Assembly (NCBI GenBank): GCA_019417325.1 | Contig: DXVO01000004.1 | Span: 1-10,965 of the forward strand | DNA length: 10,965 bases | Source: Parabacteroides sp. | GTDB lineage: Bacteria; Bacteroidota; Bacteroidia; Bacteroidales; Tannerellaceae | Reading direction: 5' to 3' | Part shown: positions 1 through 6,817 of the stretch, piece by piece | Numbering within the stretch: the first letter of the stretch is position 1 | Layout of the letters: every line of letters begins with the position of its first letter | Made by a program: the position numbers and the translations under genes | Notes under the pieces: generated by a model | Told to the model about the DNA's origin: nothing | The model's database searches: none | The model's input: only the letters and a program-made list of their open reading frames with translations

Positions 1-101
1 ACTCAGGCTAAGATACGATTTATTATTTTAAACCCTCAGATTTTCGGTATGAGCCTTGTTTATCAAGAAACTTCCTGGTTCAATCACAGTATAGGTGTAA
101 G

Positions 102-148
102 TGAACTACACCCCAAAAACTCTTTGTCTAACTTTTGGGGTACCTTCA
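102..148. mobile_element. Possible end of an IS3-family (IS150-like) insertion sequence
   Basis: The segment begins TGAACTACACCCC and ends GGGGTACCTTCA. Inside it are 9-bp inverted arms, ACCCCAAAA (110-118) and TTTTGGGGT (133-141). Read on the minus strand the end is TGAAGGTACCCCAAAAGTTAGACA, written here only to show the TG start and the ACCCCAAAAGTTAGACA core, which resembles my memory of IS150-type terminal repeats. No transposase or second end is visible. Frame 1 is open from base 1 to the stop at 178-180 but encodes nothing I recognise. The IS assignment is an inference from terminal motif form only; the arms could equally be a simple hairpin. Confidence 0.3.
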
Positions 149-165
149 TTCGGTCATTATCTTTG
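134..165 (+). promoter_or_regulatory. Bacteroidota-type promoter for the GIY-YIG gene
   Basis: A -7 element TATCTTTG (158-165) lies 20 bases downstream of TTTG (134-137), matching the Bacteroidota sigma consensus. Transcription would start near 172, about 20 bases before the ATG at 193. The -33 element falls inside the inverted repeat at 110-141, so this may be a hybrid promoter created by an IS end. Confidence 0.6.
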
Positions 166-192
166 CAAATGAAACTTTAAATCAATAATGAC

Positions 193-1053
193 ATGGCAAT
201 ATTAACAATCAGCAAAATCCTCGAATTGGCAAAACTTGACACTACAAAAAAAATCAAGTTGGTAAGACACAAAGATGGTCATAATGATAAGAAGATAGAC
301 GGCAAGCCAGTCAGTGGCTCACCTTACGACTGGTATATCAACGACAGGGCAAAGTTCATCGCATACCAAAGCGAACAGAGTGAAGACAGGTTTAAGGATG
401 TGGATTATATTGTATCCTTTATAGGAGAAGAGGGTACGACCGCAAGAATGATCGGAGTGTTCCAAATATTGGGTTATGATGAAGAACGGGCACAGTGCAC
501 AGGAACGGGCAAGTTTTATTACAACATGGTTGAAGTTGAAGGATTTGAAGAATTCAATGAGCGCGTCATCATTGACTGGGGTAAATCGACCATTTCTTGG
601 CATCAGTGGCTTAAAAAAAACGACAAGGACATTGTTGCAATAGAAAAGAAAGGCTTGGACTGGGTCTGCCCGAACTACGATGAAATAAAACTGACTTATG
701 AGCAGTTGATGCGTATTGTGGCTGACGACATTGATATTTGGAGACACAAATTATCTGCCTGTAACTGCATCTATGTAATATCCGACAGCAAGACTGGCAA
801 ACTTTATATTGGTTCTACCTACAACAAAAATGGTATTTGGGGGCGTTGGAAAGAGTATGCACAAACTGGACACGGTAACAATGTGGAACTCATAAAACTT
901 TTGGAGTCGGATGCTAACTATGCAAAAAACAACTTCACATGGTCTATACTCCAGATATTGCCATTAAGTATCAGCAACCGCGAAATCATAAAGATTGAAA
1001 CCTTATGGAAGAACAAATTAGGCAAAGCAACGTGTGCCCTCAATCTCAACTGA
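193..1053 (+). CDS. GIY-YIG nuclease domain protein with an unassigned N-terminal region
   Basis: This 286-residue protein ends in a GIY-YIG fold. The IYV strand is at 193-195 and Y205-I206-G207 forms the YIG half (in KLYIGST). R218 (in WGRWK) is the expected catalytic arginine, and E269 (in IKIETLW) is the expected metal-binding glutamate. All key residues are present, so it should be an active endonuclease. Residues 1-185 are not a domain I can name. They contain DYIVSFIGEEG followed by RMIGVFQI (about 71-92), which loosely resembles EVE/PUA-like modules that bind modified bases; that is inference. There is no signal peptide, so it acts in the cytoplasm. The gene stands alone behind its own promoter, in lower-GC DNA than the genes from 5252 onward, consistent with acquired accessory DNA. 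It could be an orphan restriction or phage-defence nuclease, or a homing-type enzyme; nothing in the neighbourhood decides. Confidence 0.8.
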   Translation: MAILTISKILELAKLDTTKKIKLVRHKDGHNDKKIDGKPVSGSPYDWYINDRAKFIAYQSEQSEDRFKDVDYIVSFIGEEGTTARMIGVFQILGYDEERAQCTGTGKFYYNMVEVEGFEEFNERVIIDWGKSTISWHQWLKKNDKDIVAIEKKGLDWVCPNYDEIKLTYEQLMRIVADDIDIWRHKLSACNCIYVISDSKTGKLYIGSTYNKNGIWGRWKEYAQTGHGNNVELIKLLESDANYAKNNFTWSILQILPLSISNREIIKIETLWKNKLGKATCALNLN

Positions 1054-1308
1054 TTTTCCAGTATTTTTTCGATTGTATCATTGTTTGGCACATCTAACCG
1101 CTATATTTATAATGTGAAAGGTAGAAATGATTATTCAGGCTTCAACCTTCACCCTCGCAGGGTATTTTCTTTTCATAACATCTTTGGGGAGTGACGTAAT
1201 TTGGAATGAAATCCCAAAGCACCTTTCACTTTTCTTTGGCATAACAGAAAGGGTGACGATAGTGGTATCACCGAACCATCGAGCCATCCATCCTGCTTGT
1301 ATATCTTA

Positions 1309-1356
1309 CAGAAATGTAGCGCAAACGAGGCCTCCTCCGCTACATTTCTGCTTTTT
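1309..1356 (+). terminator. Perfect 13-bp hairpin followed by a T-tract (terminator or attenuator)
   Basis: CAGAAATGTAGCG (1309-1321) is the exact reverse complement of CGCTACATTTCTG (1338-1350). The 16-base loop contains the small palindrome GAGGCCTC (1327-1334). The stem is followed directly by CTTTTT (1351-1356). This is the classical intrinsic-terminator layout. No good gene ends just upstream, and a short ORF starts 22 bases downstream, so leader attenuation is as plausible as plain termination. Confidence 0.6.
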
Positions 1357-1378
1357 AACCTCTAAAATAAATACGGCT

Positions 1379-1507
1379 ATGGATGCAAAAATATTAAATG
1401 ACATGGAAATCAAAGTCGGGTTATTGCACGGCGTTGAGGAAAACTCTAACCTTACCCTTAACGATTTACAAATAACGGGAGTTGAGACGGAGGTATTAGA
1501 AGCATAG
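1379..1507 (+). CDS. Small hypothetical protein, 42 residues, possibly the start of a decayed gene
   Basis: The frame starts with MDAKILNDMEIKVG and stops at TAG (1505-1507). The composition is acidic and soluble (Asp/Glu-rich, with LTLNDLQITGVETEV), unlike random translation of AT-rich DNA. After the TAG the same frame continues for 17 sense codons (AITHLVNEIDDVVFGFD) before TGA at 1559-1561, and that stretch also looks coding. So the TAG may be a nonsense mutation in a roughly 60-residue gene. I do not recognise the family. The start chosen is the ATG just after the hairpin/T-tract; the in-frame extension back to 1127 looks non-coding. Confidence 0.35.
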   Translation: MDAKILNDMEIKVGLLHGVEENSNLTLNDLQITGVETEVLEA

Positions 1508-1811
1508 GCAATCACACACCTTGTGAATGAAATTGATGATGTTGTTTTTGGGTTCGACTGAAACGTTCTTGAAACTTATTGATTCTGGGTTGACTGATTC
1601 TATAAAACCATATGACTATAACAGTTCCATCCACACTTATATATGATAACTCAGATAAGGAATTTCCCGTCAAAGAGGATTTAGTTTTATGTTTTAATCA
1701 TAAGTTCCCGGTTCTTTAAAGGAAAGGTATATTGAATTTATTCCCATATTTTCTATCTCCCCATTCTCCCTCCTCTCTTTTTCCGGAAGCATTCCTTTTA
1801 TTCCCCGTACC

Positions 1812-1856
1812 CCTATTATCAAAATTATCAAAAATATAGTCACTTTTGATAATAGG
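1812..1856. promoter_or_regulatory. Perfect 13-bp inverted repeat, probable operator upstream of the glycosidase gene
   Basis: CCTATTATCAAAA (1812-1824) is the exact reverse complement of TTTTGATAATAGG (1844-1856). The core ATTATCAAAA also recurs directly at 1824-1833, giving three copies of one 10-mer in 43 bases. The site ends 18 bases before the -7 element at 1875, so it covers where a -33 element would be. That is a typical position for an activator or repressor site. The AraC protein encoded at 4141-5028 is the obvious candidate, but that is inference. Confidence 0.55.
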
Positions 1857-1874
1857 ACGTTTAAGGTTTGCTTC

Positions 1875-1882
1875 TATTTTTG
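1875..1882 (+). promoter_or_regulatory. -7 promoter element for the glycosidase gene, no matching -33
   Basis: TATTTTTG fits TAnnTTTG. No TTG occurs 19-21 bases upstream; the nearest (1846-1848) is 26 bases away and inside the inverted repeat. This suggests dependence on an activator. The leader would be about 55 bases. Confidence 0.45.
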
Positions 1883-1945
1883 TATAACTGATTTGTCGAC
1901 TCTATCTATTTATAATTCATAAACCTGATTGATTAATATCCGCAT

Positions 1946-4123
1946 ATGAAAAACCTGGTTAAAATAGTACTTACACTGCTACTATCATCACAGATGATAC
2001 ATGCCCAAACAAACGCTAAAGAATTTGTTAATCCGGCAAAGCAATATAAACCCATCCCATTGTGGTTCTGGAATAACGCGACAATAGAAGAACCTGAATT
2101 ACTCTATCAGTTCAAACAAATGATAGAAAAAGACGGTTATGGAGGTTGCGCCATCCTCCCGTTCGGTAAAGACTTCAAACCCGAGTATTTATCGGAACAA
2201 TATTTTTCCCTATATGGCAAAATCATTGAAGAAGCAAAGAAAATGGATGTCCATATGTCTATCTATGACGAGTACGGATTTCCCAGCGGAAGTATGGGAG
2301 CTATCAACGGGGATGGAATCACCCGCTTCATGAATAAATATCCCGATGCAACCATTAAACGCTTAGATAAAATTGAATATAGCGTAGCTTCCGATACTTA
2401 TTTCAAACAAACCATTCCGGCAGGCAAACTAATGGCAACAGTCGCAATGGATACACTTACAGGAAAACGAGTTTCTTTAAAACAAAATATCCGTTCAGGC
2501 GAATTAAACTGGAAAGTTCCGGCAGGAGCCTGGAAAGTTATGTTTTTCGTATGTGTAAAAGATGGCGACCCGAATGTCGATTACTTAGATCCGGAAGCGG
2601 TAAAACTCTTTATAAAAGAGACTCATCAGGCATATTACGACCGCTTCTATCCTTCTTTCGGCAATGTTATTACAGAAACCTTCTGTGATGAGCCGACACT
2701 GTATCGTGCCAAAGGACGGATATGGACAAATAATTTCAATGAAAAATTCACAGAGCATTATCACAGTTCACCCGATTTACTGTATCCAGCCCTCTGGTAT
2801 GACATAGGAGAAGAAACACAGTCGGCAAGAAACCGTATGTTCGGATTACGCGCCACATTGTATTCGGAAGGTTTTATGAAAGCAATCAGCGAATGGGCTA
2901 AAGCACATCATATCCAGTCGACAGGCCACCAGGACCAGGAAGAAATCCTGAATCCCGTCAGTGTATCCGGAGATTTGATGCTTTGTGGCAAACACATGAG
3001 CATACCCGGTATAGATAAAATAGGCGGTGGACGTCCCACCGAATTATTTTATAAAGTCGTTTCCTCCTCTGCCTATAACTGGGACAAACAACGAGTCATG
3101 TCCGAAACTTACGGCGCCATGGGTAACCTGAAAGTCAAAGAGCTTTACCACATTGCAATGGAACAATACACAAAAGGCATAAACCAGTTAATCCCCCATG
3201 CAGTCTGGTATAACGACAAGAATGTCACATTCCTTCCCGAATTATCCTGGCGAAACGATTTATACCGGGACTCGCTTCCCGAATTCAATAAATTCCTGTC
3301 CCGCCTCAACTATGTCCTGCAACAAGAAGGCAGACACGTGGCAGATATTGCTGTTCTTTATCCTATCGAGACACTACAGGGAGAACATCGGTTAGATGGA
3401 GAGTTAGGATTTTATGAAGGTGGCATTGCTATTCCGAATACCGATTATACGCATGTCTCTGCCTTATTAACGGATACACTCGGAAGAGATTTCACTTATC
3501 TACACCCCGAAGTATTAGCCGGGAAATGTAAAATAAAAGAAGGATTATTGTGCATGGAAAATCCTATCAACAAAGAATCTTTCCAGGTTATCATCCTTCC
3601 GGGAGTAAAAACCATTTCATTATCGAACCTGAAAAAGATAGAGTCCTTCTACAAGGCAGGAGGAAATGTTATCTTCACCACCCGGCTACCGGAGAAATCC
3701 GTAGAGCCCGGTAAAGACAACGAGATAAAAAGCATCATCAACAATATGCTTTCTTCTAAAAAGACCGGCACCTCTTCCGGTAGAGTATTCTTTATAGACA
3801 AACCGGCACCTGAAAAGTTAAGGACAGCACTCACAGCCTGCTGTAGCACTCCGGATATCAGTTTCCCTGTAGGAAAGGAACTGAATTATATCCATAAAGT
3901 AAACGGGGACCAGGCAGTCTATTACTTTGCCAATTTAAAAGAAGAACCCTATCGTGCGGATGTTGTGTTACGCGGAAAAATAACACCTGTTTTGTTGAAC
4001 CCGCATACCGGACAACAAACAGATGTAGTATATAAGCACCAACGCTCCCAGGGCATCGAGACCACCTCTATTACGCTGCCTATCGAGAAAAGTTCTTCCG
4101 TATTTATTATCGACAAGAAATAA
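1946..4123 (+). CDS. Secreted glycoside hydrolase, GH106-like (alpha-L-rhamnosidase type)
   Basis: This is a 725-residue exported protein. Residues 1-20 form a signal peptide ending IHA, with Q21 next and no lipobox cysteine, so it is probably periplasmic. Residues 30-450 look like the TIM barrel of the large Bacteroidota GH106-like group: IPLWFWNN (37-44), YGGCAILPF (65-73), IYDEYGFPSGSMG (106-118), TETFCDEPTLY (243-253), TGHQDQEE (326-333), and MSETYGAMG (385-393). Candidate catalytic acids are E109, E244/E249, E332/E333 and E387; I cannot pick the pair without alignment. Residues about 465-580 look like a glutamine-amidotransferase-like Rossmann domain (VIILPGVKTISLSNLKKIESFYKAGG region), and 645-722 like a terminal beta-sandwich. 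It is shorter than classical GH106 rhamnosidases (about 1,000 residues or more), lacking extra lectin-like modules. It converges on the AraC gene with 17 bases between. Substrate is unknown; another retaining or inverting exo-glycosidase specificity is possible. Confidence 0.7.
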   Translation: MKNLVKIVLTLLLSSQMIHAQTNAKEFVNPAKQYKPIPLWFWNNATIEEPELLYQFKQMIEKDGYGGCAILPFGKDFKPEYLSEQYFSLYGKIIEEAKKMDVHMSIYDEYGFPSGSMGAINGDGITRFMNKYPDATIKRLDKIEYSVASDTYFKQTIPAGKLMATVAMDTLTGKRVSLKQNIRSGELNWKVPAGAWKVMFFVCVKDGDPNVDYLDPEAVKLFIKETHQAYYDRFYPSFGNVITETFCDEPTLYRAKGRIWTNNFNEKFTEHYHSSPDLLYPALWYDIGEETQSARNRMFGLRATLYSEGFMKAISEWAKAHHIQSTGHQDQEEILNPVSVSGDLMLCGKHMSIPGIDKIGGGRPTELFYKVVSSSAYNWDKQRVMSETYGAMGNLKVKELYHIAMEQYTKGINQLIPHAVWYNDKNVTFLPELSWRNDLYRDSLPEFNKFLSRLNYVLQQEGRHVADIAVLYPIETLQGEHRLDGELGFYEGGIAIPNTDYTHVSALLTDTLGRDFTYLHPEVLAGKCKIKEGLLCMENPINKESFQVIILPGVKTISLSNLKKIESFYKAGGNVIFTTRLPEKSVEPGKDNEIKSIINNMLSSKKTGTSSGRVFFIDKPAPEKLRTALTACCSTPDISFPVGKELNYIHKVNGDQAVYYFANLKEEPYRADVVLRGKITPVLLNPHTGQQTDVVYKHQRSQGIETTSITLPIEKSSSVFIIDKK

Positions 4124-4140
4124 CGTATCCGGTATTTACA

Positions 4141-5028
4141 TCAAAGTTTTCCTTTTTTCCTGAAATGGGAAGGAGGAAAACCTTCCCGTTTACGGAAAAA
4201 GGTAGAGAACTGTGCCACACTCTCAAAACTCAGGGCATAAGCTATTTCAGAAATGCTCATTTGGGTGGTATTCAACAATTCTTTAGCCCTGAGATAACGT
4301 AACTGCAACTGATATTGTGCCGGAGAAATTCCTGTATATTCCTTAAATGAACTCCGAAACCACGAATAACCGACATTCAGATTCTTAGCTATAGTTTCCA
4401 CGGGAAGCGGGTTATCGATTGTTTTCTTCATAATGGTTCGTGCCTCATTAATCTTCTCAATTGCAATCGATTTCCCGAAAGACATATTCTTTTCCTTATA
4501 GTAAACATTCCCCATTATATACAAAACCATACTCGATATCAACTGCTGGTAACCGGTTCTTTCTTCTGTGGCATAGGTCACAATATCTTCATACAGCCCA
4601 ATAATCGTCGTATTCACTCCAATCTCATAAACAGGCTTTTCTCTGGAGAAGAATTTATTTTCTATCCAACTCTCAATAAGTTTACCTTTGAAGCCGACCC
4701 AGTGTTCAAACCATCCTTCTTCCTCCGGATAATAGCTGTGCCATTCATTCGGATATAACAAGAACATCGTTCCCGCCTTTATCTTCTGTTTTTTACAAAA
4801 CTGCGACTGGAAATAACCACTTCCTTTCGATATATATACCAATTGATATTCATCAAGCATCCGACCTTTCTGCGGGTCGAACATATAGGATTTCGGATGT
4901 TGCGATGATGGATAGGAACTATGCGGAGGTATGCACTGATAACCTGCCGTCACTACCGTCAGCCCCCATTTTTCATCTACCGCACTCACATTCAGGTACC
5001 GGATATTATTACTTTTTTGTGTTGTCAT
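4141..5028 (-). CDS. AraC-family transcriptional regulator with N-terminal sugar-binding cupin
   Basis: The 295-residue protein has the two-domain AraC plan. Residues about 15-130 match an AraC-type cupin arm: LVYISKGSGYFQSQ (63-76), IKAGTMFLLYPNEWHSYYPEE (83-103) and FEHWVGFKG (107-115). Residues about 190-292 contain two helix-turn-helix motifs, one around 208-229 (LPVETIAKNLNVGYSWFRSSFKE) and one around 257-280 (SISEIAYALSFESVAQFSTFFRK). The last stretch, FPPSHFRKKGK, is the usual family ending. It is cytoplasmic and most likely a sugar-responsive activator. It is encoded between the glycosidase (convergent) and the isomerase (divergent, 223 bases apart), so control of both is the natural expectation; both of those promoters lack a -33 box. 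The effector sugar is not evident. Confidence 0.9.
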   Translation of the reverse strand: MTTQKSNNIRYLNVSAVDEKWGLTVVTAGYQCIPPHSSYPSSQHPKSYMFDPQKGRMLDEYQLVYISKGSGYFQSQFCKKQKIKAGTMFLLYPNEWHSYYPEEEGWFEHWVGFKGKLIESWIENKFFSREKPVYEIGVNTTIIGLYEDIVTYATEERTGYQQLISSMVLYIMGNVYYKEKNMSFGKSIAIEKINEARTIMKKTIDNPLPVETIAKNLNVGYSWFRSSFKEYTGISPAQYQLQLRYLRAKELLNTTQMSISEIAYALSFESVAQFSTFFRKREGFPPSHFRKKGKL

Positions 5029-5073
5029 GGTATTTATTCCTTCTATTTATAAGTAGTATGATATCTCCATTCG

Positions 5074-5081
5074 CAAAGATA
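5074..5081 (-). promoter_or_regulatory. -7 promoter element for the AraC gene
   Basis: On the minus strand 5081-5074 reads TATCTTTG, a full TAnnTTTG match, about 45 bases upstream of the start codon at 5028. No TTG is present 19-21 bases further upstream. Confidence 0.45.
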
Positions 5082-5198
5082 AAGTTTTATTATTAATTCG
5101 ATAATGATAATCAAGTTTCTATTATACAAGATATTAATATCTATCATTTTACGAAATAATTAAATCAAATAGATAAAAAGCCGATGCGAAAAACGCCC

Positions 5199-5206
5199 TA
5201 CTTTTG
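5199..5206 (+). promoter_or_regulatory. -7 promoter element for the isomerase gene, no matching -33
   Basis: TACTTTTG fits TAnnTTTG and sits 45 bases before the ATG at 5252. The region 5161-5180 where a -33 would lie is AT-rich with no TTG, as at the glycosidase promoter. Direct GATAAT copies at 5100-5105 and 5106-5111 lie in the shared divergent region and could belong to a regulator site. Confidence 0.45.
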
Positions 5207-5251
5207 TTTCACAATTTATTAATCCCGTCAATTATATAGTCATAATACAGC

Positions 5252-6685
5252 ATGGAAAACAGAAAAACGAATATTGGGCTTATCGGTCTGGGGCTGGATA
5301 CTTATTGGCCGCAGTTCGATGGACTTTACAACCGCTTATGCGGATACCAGGAAGAAATTGCCAGGAAGATGTCCTGTCCGGAAGCATCTATTATCAATGC
5401 CGGAATCATCGACAATCCGGTCAAAGCGAAAGAGACGGCAACCGAATTGCAAAAGCAGGATATACACCTCCTTTTCATTTTCATATCGACCTACGCTTTA
5501 TCATCGACGGTATTGCCGTTTGTTCAACAGTTGAAAGTACCGGTCATTCTTCTGAACATCCAACCGGCAGCCTGTATCGACTACGAATATATAAACAGCC
5601 TTGGAGACCGGGGAAAAATGACCGGCGAATGGCTCGCCCATTGCCAGGCATGCTCGGTTCCGGAATTTGCCAATGTATTCAACAAAGCCCATATCCGTTA
5701 TGAGATAGTGACCGGTTATTTACAGGAAGATTATATATGGGAACAAATCCATGCCTGGATTGAAGCAGTATATGTAGTAAACAACATGAAGCATAACCGG
5801 ATGGGCATCCTGGGACATTATTACTGCGGTATGCTGGATGTTTATAGCGATACGACCCAACAATCGGTCACATTCGGAACGCATGTCGAAATCATGGAAA
5901 TGTGCGAGTTAAAGGATTACCGCGATGCCGTTACCGACCAGGAACTGAACGACAAACTGGAAGAGTTCAGCCAATCCTTCGATATTGTCCCGCAATGCGA
6001 ATCCTTCGAACTGGAAAGAGCTGCCCGTACCTCCATTGCCCTCGACAAATTGGTTGCCTCCCATCATTTAGGCTCGATGGCATACTATTATGAAGGATAT
6101 AAGGGCAATGATTACGAAAACATTGTAACCTCCGTCATAGCCGGCAACACCTTGCTGACAGGAAAGAATATCCCCATAGCCGGAGAATGTGAAGTGAAAA
6201 ACGTCCAGGCAATGAAGATTCTGTCATTGCTGAAAGCAGGCGGCTCCTTTGCCGAATTTTATGCAATGGATTTCAACGACGATATTGTTATGCTGGGACA
6301 CGACGGCCCCGCCCATTTTGCTATTGCAGAAGGCAAAGTGAAACTGGTTCCCCTTCCCGTCTATCATGGAAAACCGGGGAAAGGGTTATCCATCCAAATG
6401 AGTGTGAAACACGGTCCTATCACCCTGTTATCCGTATGTGAAGGAAAAGACGGAATCTTCCTGCTCGTTGCAGAAGGAGAATCGGTAAACGGTCCCACCC
6501 TGCAAATAGGGAATACCAACAGCCGTTACCGTTTCGCCTGTGGGGCACGCAATTTTATCAATGCCTGGAGCAAAGCAGGTCCCTCCCACCATTGCGCCAT
6601 CGGCATCGGACATCTGGCTGACAAATTAGAGAAAGTTGCATTTTTGCTGGATATACCGATAGTGAAGGTAGTCACTTCTAATTAA
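5252..6685 (+). CDS. L-fucose/L-arabinose isomerase family protein
   Basis: This 477-residue cytoplasmic protein belongs to the AraA/FucI-like sugar isomerase superfamily, which interconverts aldoses and ketoses using a divalent metal. It starts with the Rossmann-like IGLIGLGLDTYWP (8-20). The central part has GILGHYYCGMLDVYSD (185-200). Probable metal and catalytic residues are E312 in AGECE, D340 in YAMDFNDD, H350 or H355 in LGHDGPAH, and H446/H447 in GPSHHCAIGIGH. The spacing is close to that of E. coli AraA (E306, E333, H350, H450) and to the E/D/H set of FucI, so the enzyme should be active. It shares a 223-base divergent intergenic region with the AraC gene and has its own -7 element. 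No kinase or aldolase follows, so the next pathway steps must be encoded elsewhere. The substrate could be fucose, arabinose, rhamnose or a rarer sugar. Confidence 0.75.
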   Translation: MENRKTNIGLIGLGLDTYWPQFDGLYNRLCGYQEEIARKMSCPEASIINAGIIDNPVKAKETATELQKQDIHLLFIFISTYALSSTVLPFVQQLKVPVILLNIQPAACIDYEYINSLGDRGKMTGEWLAHCQACSVPEFANVFNKAHIRYEIVTGYLQEDYIWEQIHAWIEAVYVVNNMKHNRMGILGHYYCGMLDVYSDTTQQSVTFGTHVEIMEMCELKDYRDAVTDQELNDKLEEFSQSFDIVPQCESFELERAARTSIALDKLVASHHLGSMAYYYEGYKGNDYENIVTSVIAGNTLLTGKNIPIAGECEVKNVQAMKILSLLKAGGSFAEFYAMDFNDDIVMLGHDGPAHFAIAEGKVKLVPLPVYHGKPGKGLSIQMSVKHGPITLLSVCEGKDGIFLLVAEGESVNGPTLQIGNTNSRYRFACGARNFINAWSKAGPSHHCAIGIGHLADKLEKVAFLLDIPIVKVVTSN

Positions 6686-6706
6686 GATAATAAAGAACCA
6701 GGTTCG

Positions 6707-6788
6707 CAGATAACGCGGATTGGGCGGATTAAAACGGATTTTTAAATTTATTCTTATCCGTCCTGATCCGCCCAATCCGCGTCATCTG
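6707..6788. repeat. Long imperfect hairpin between convergent genes (ACGCGGA-type intergenic repeat, copy 1)
   Basis: The left arm 6707-6739 and right arm 6756-6788 are 33 bases each and complementary at all but about 4 positions, with a 16-base AT-rich loop. The left arm is made of GCGGAT-bearing units: AACGCGGAT, TGGGCGGAT, AAACGGAT. It lies between the ends of the isomerase (plus) and acyltransferase (minus) genes, so it may serve as a two-way terminator. It is related to the hairpins at 9117 and 10875. Confidence 0.8.
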
Positions 6789-6817
6789 TATACCTTGCTC
6801 TTTTAATATCAATCACC

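Larger units (their letters stand above)
1054..1945. other. About 890 bases without a confident gene
   Basis: This AT-rich stretch separates the nuclease gene from the sugar locus. It holds a hairpin with T-tract (1309-1356), a 42-codon ORF (1379-1507), a 35-codon ORF starting ATG at 1612 (MTITVPSTLIYDNS..., stop 1717-1719) that I do not recognise, and the inverted repeat and -7 element of the 1946 gene. A longer open frame from 1127 exists, but its first 84 codons look non-coding and run straight through the hairpin. The mix of short ORFs suggests a decayed mobile element or a structured leader, but no family is identifiable. Confidence 0.5.

Noticed and set aside
1..180. Open frame 1 from the window edge to the stop at 178-180 as the end of a gene
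   Set aside because: It crosses the inverted repeat and the promoter of the next gene and resembles no protein. A transposase tail beginning TQAK is conceivable but unsupported.
319..747. 142-codon open frame on the minus strand
   Set aside because: It lies wholly antisense to the GIY-YIG gene, whose conserved motifs settle the coding strand.
1127..1378. N-terminal 84 codons of the long open frame 1127-1507
   Set aside because: The translation is compositionally unlike a protein and runs through the perfect hairpin and T-tract. Only the part from 1379 is kept, at low confidence.
5100..5198. A copy of the 1812-1856 inverted repeat upstream of the isomerase gene
   Set aside because: CTATTAT-like and GATAAT-like words occur there, but spacing and orientation differ and the region is so AT-rich that such matches are expected. 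No convincing shared site.
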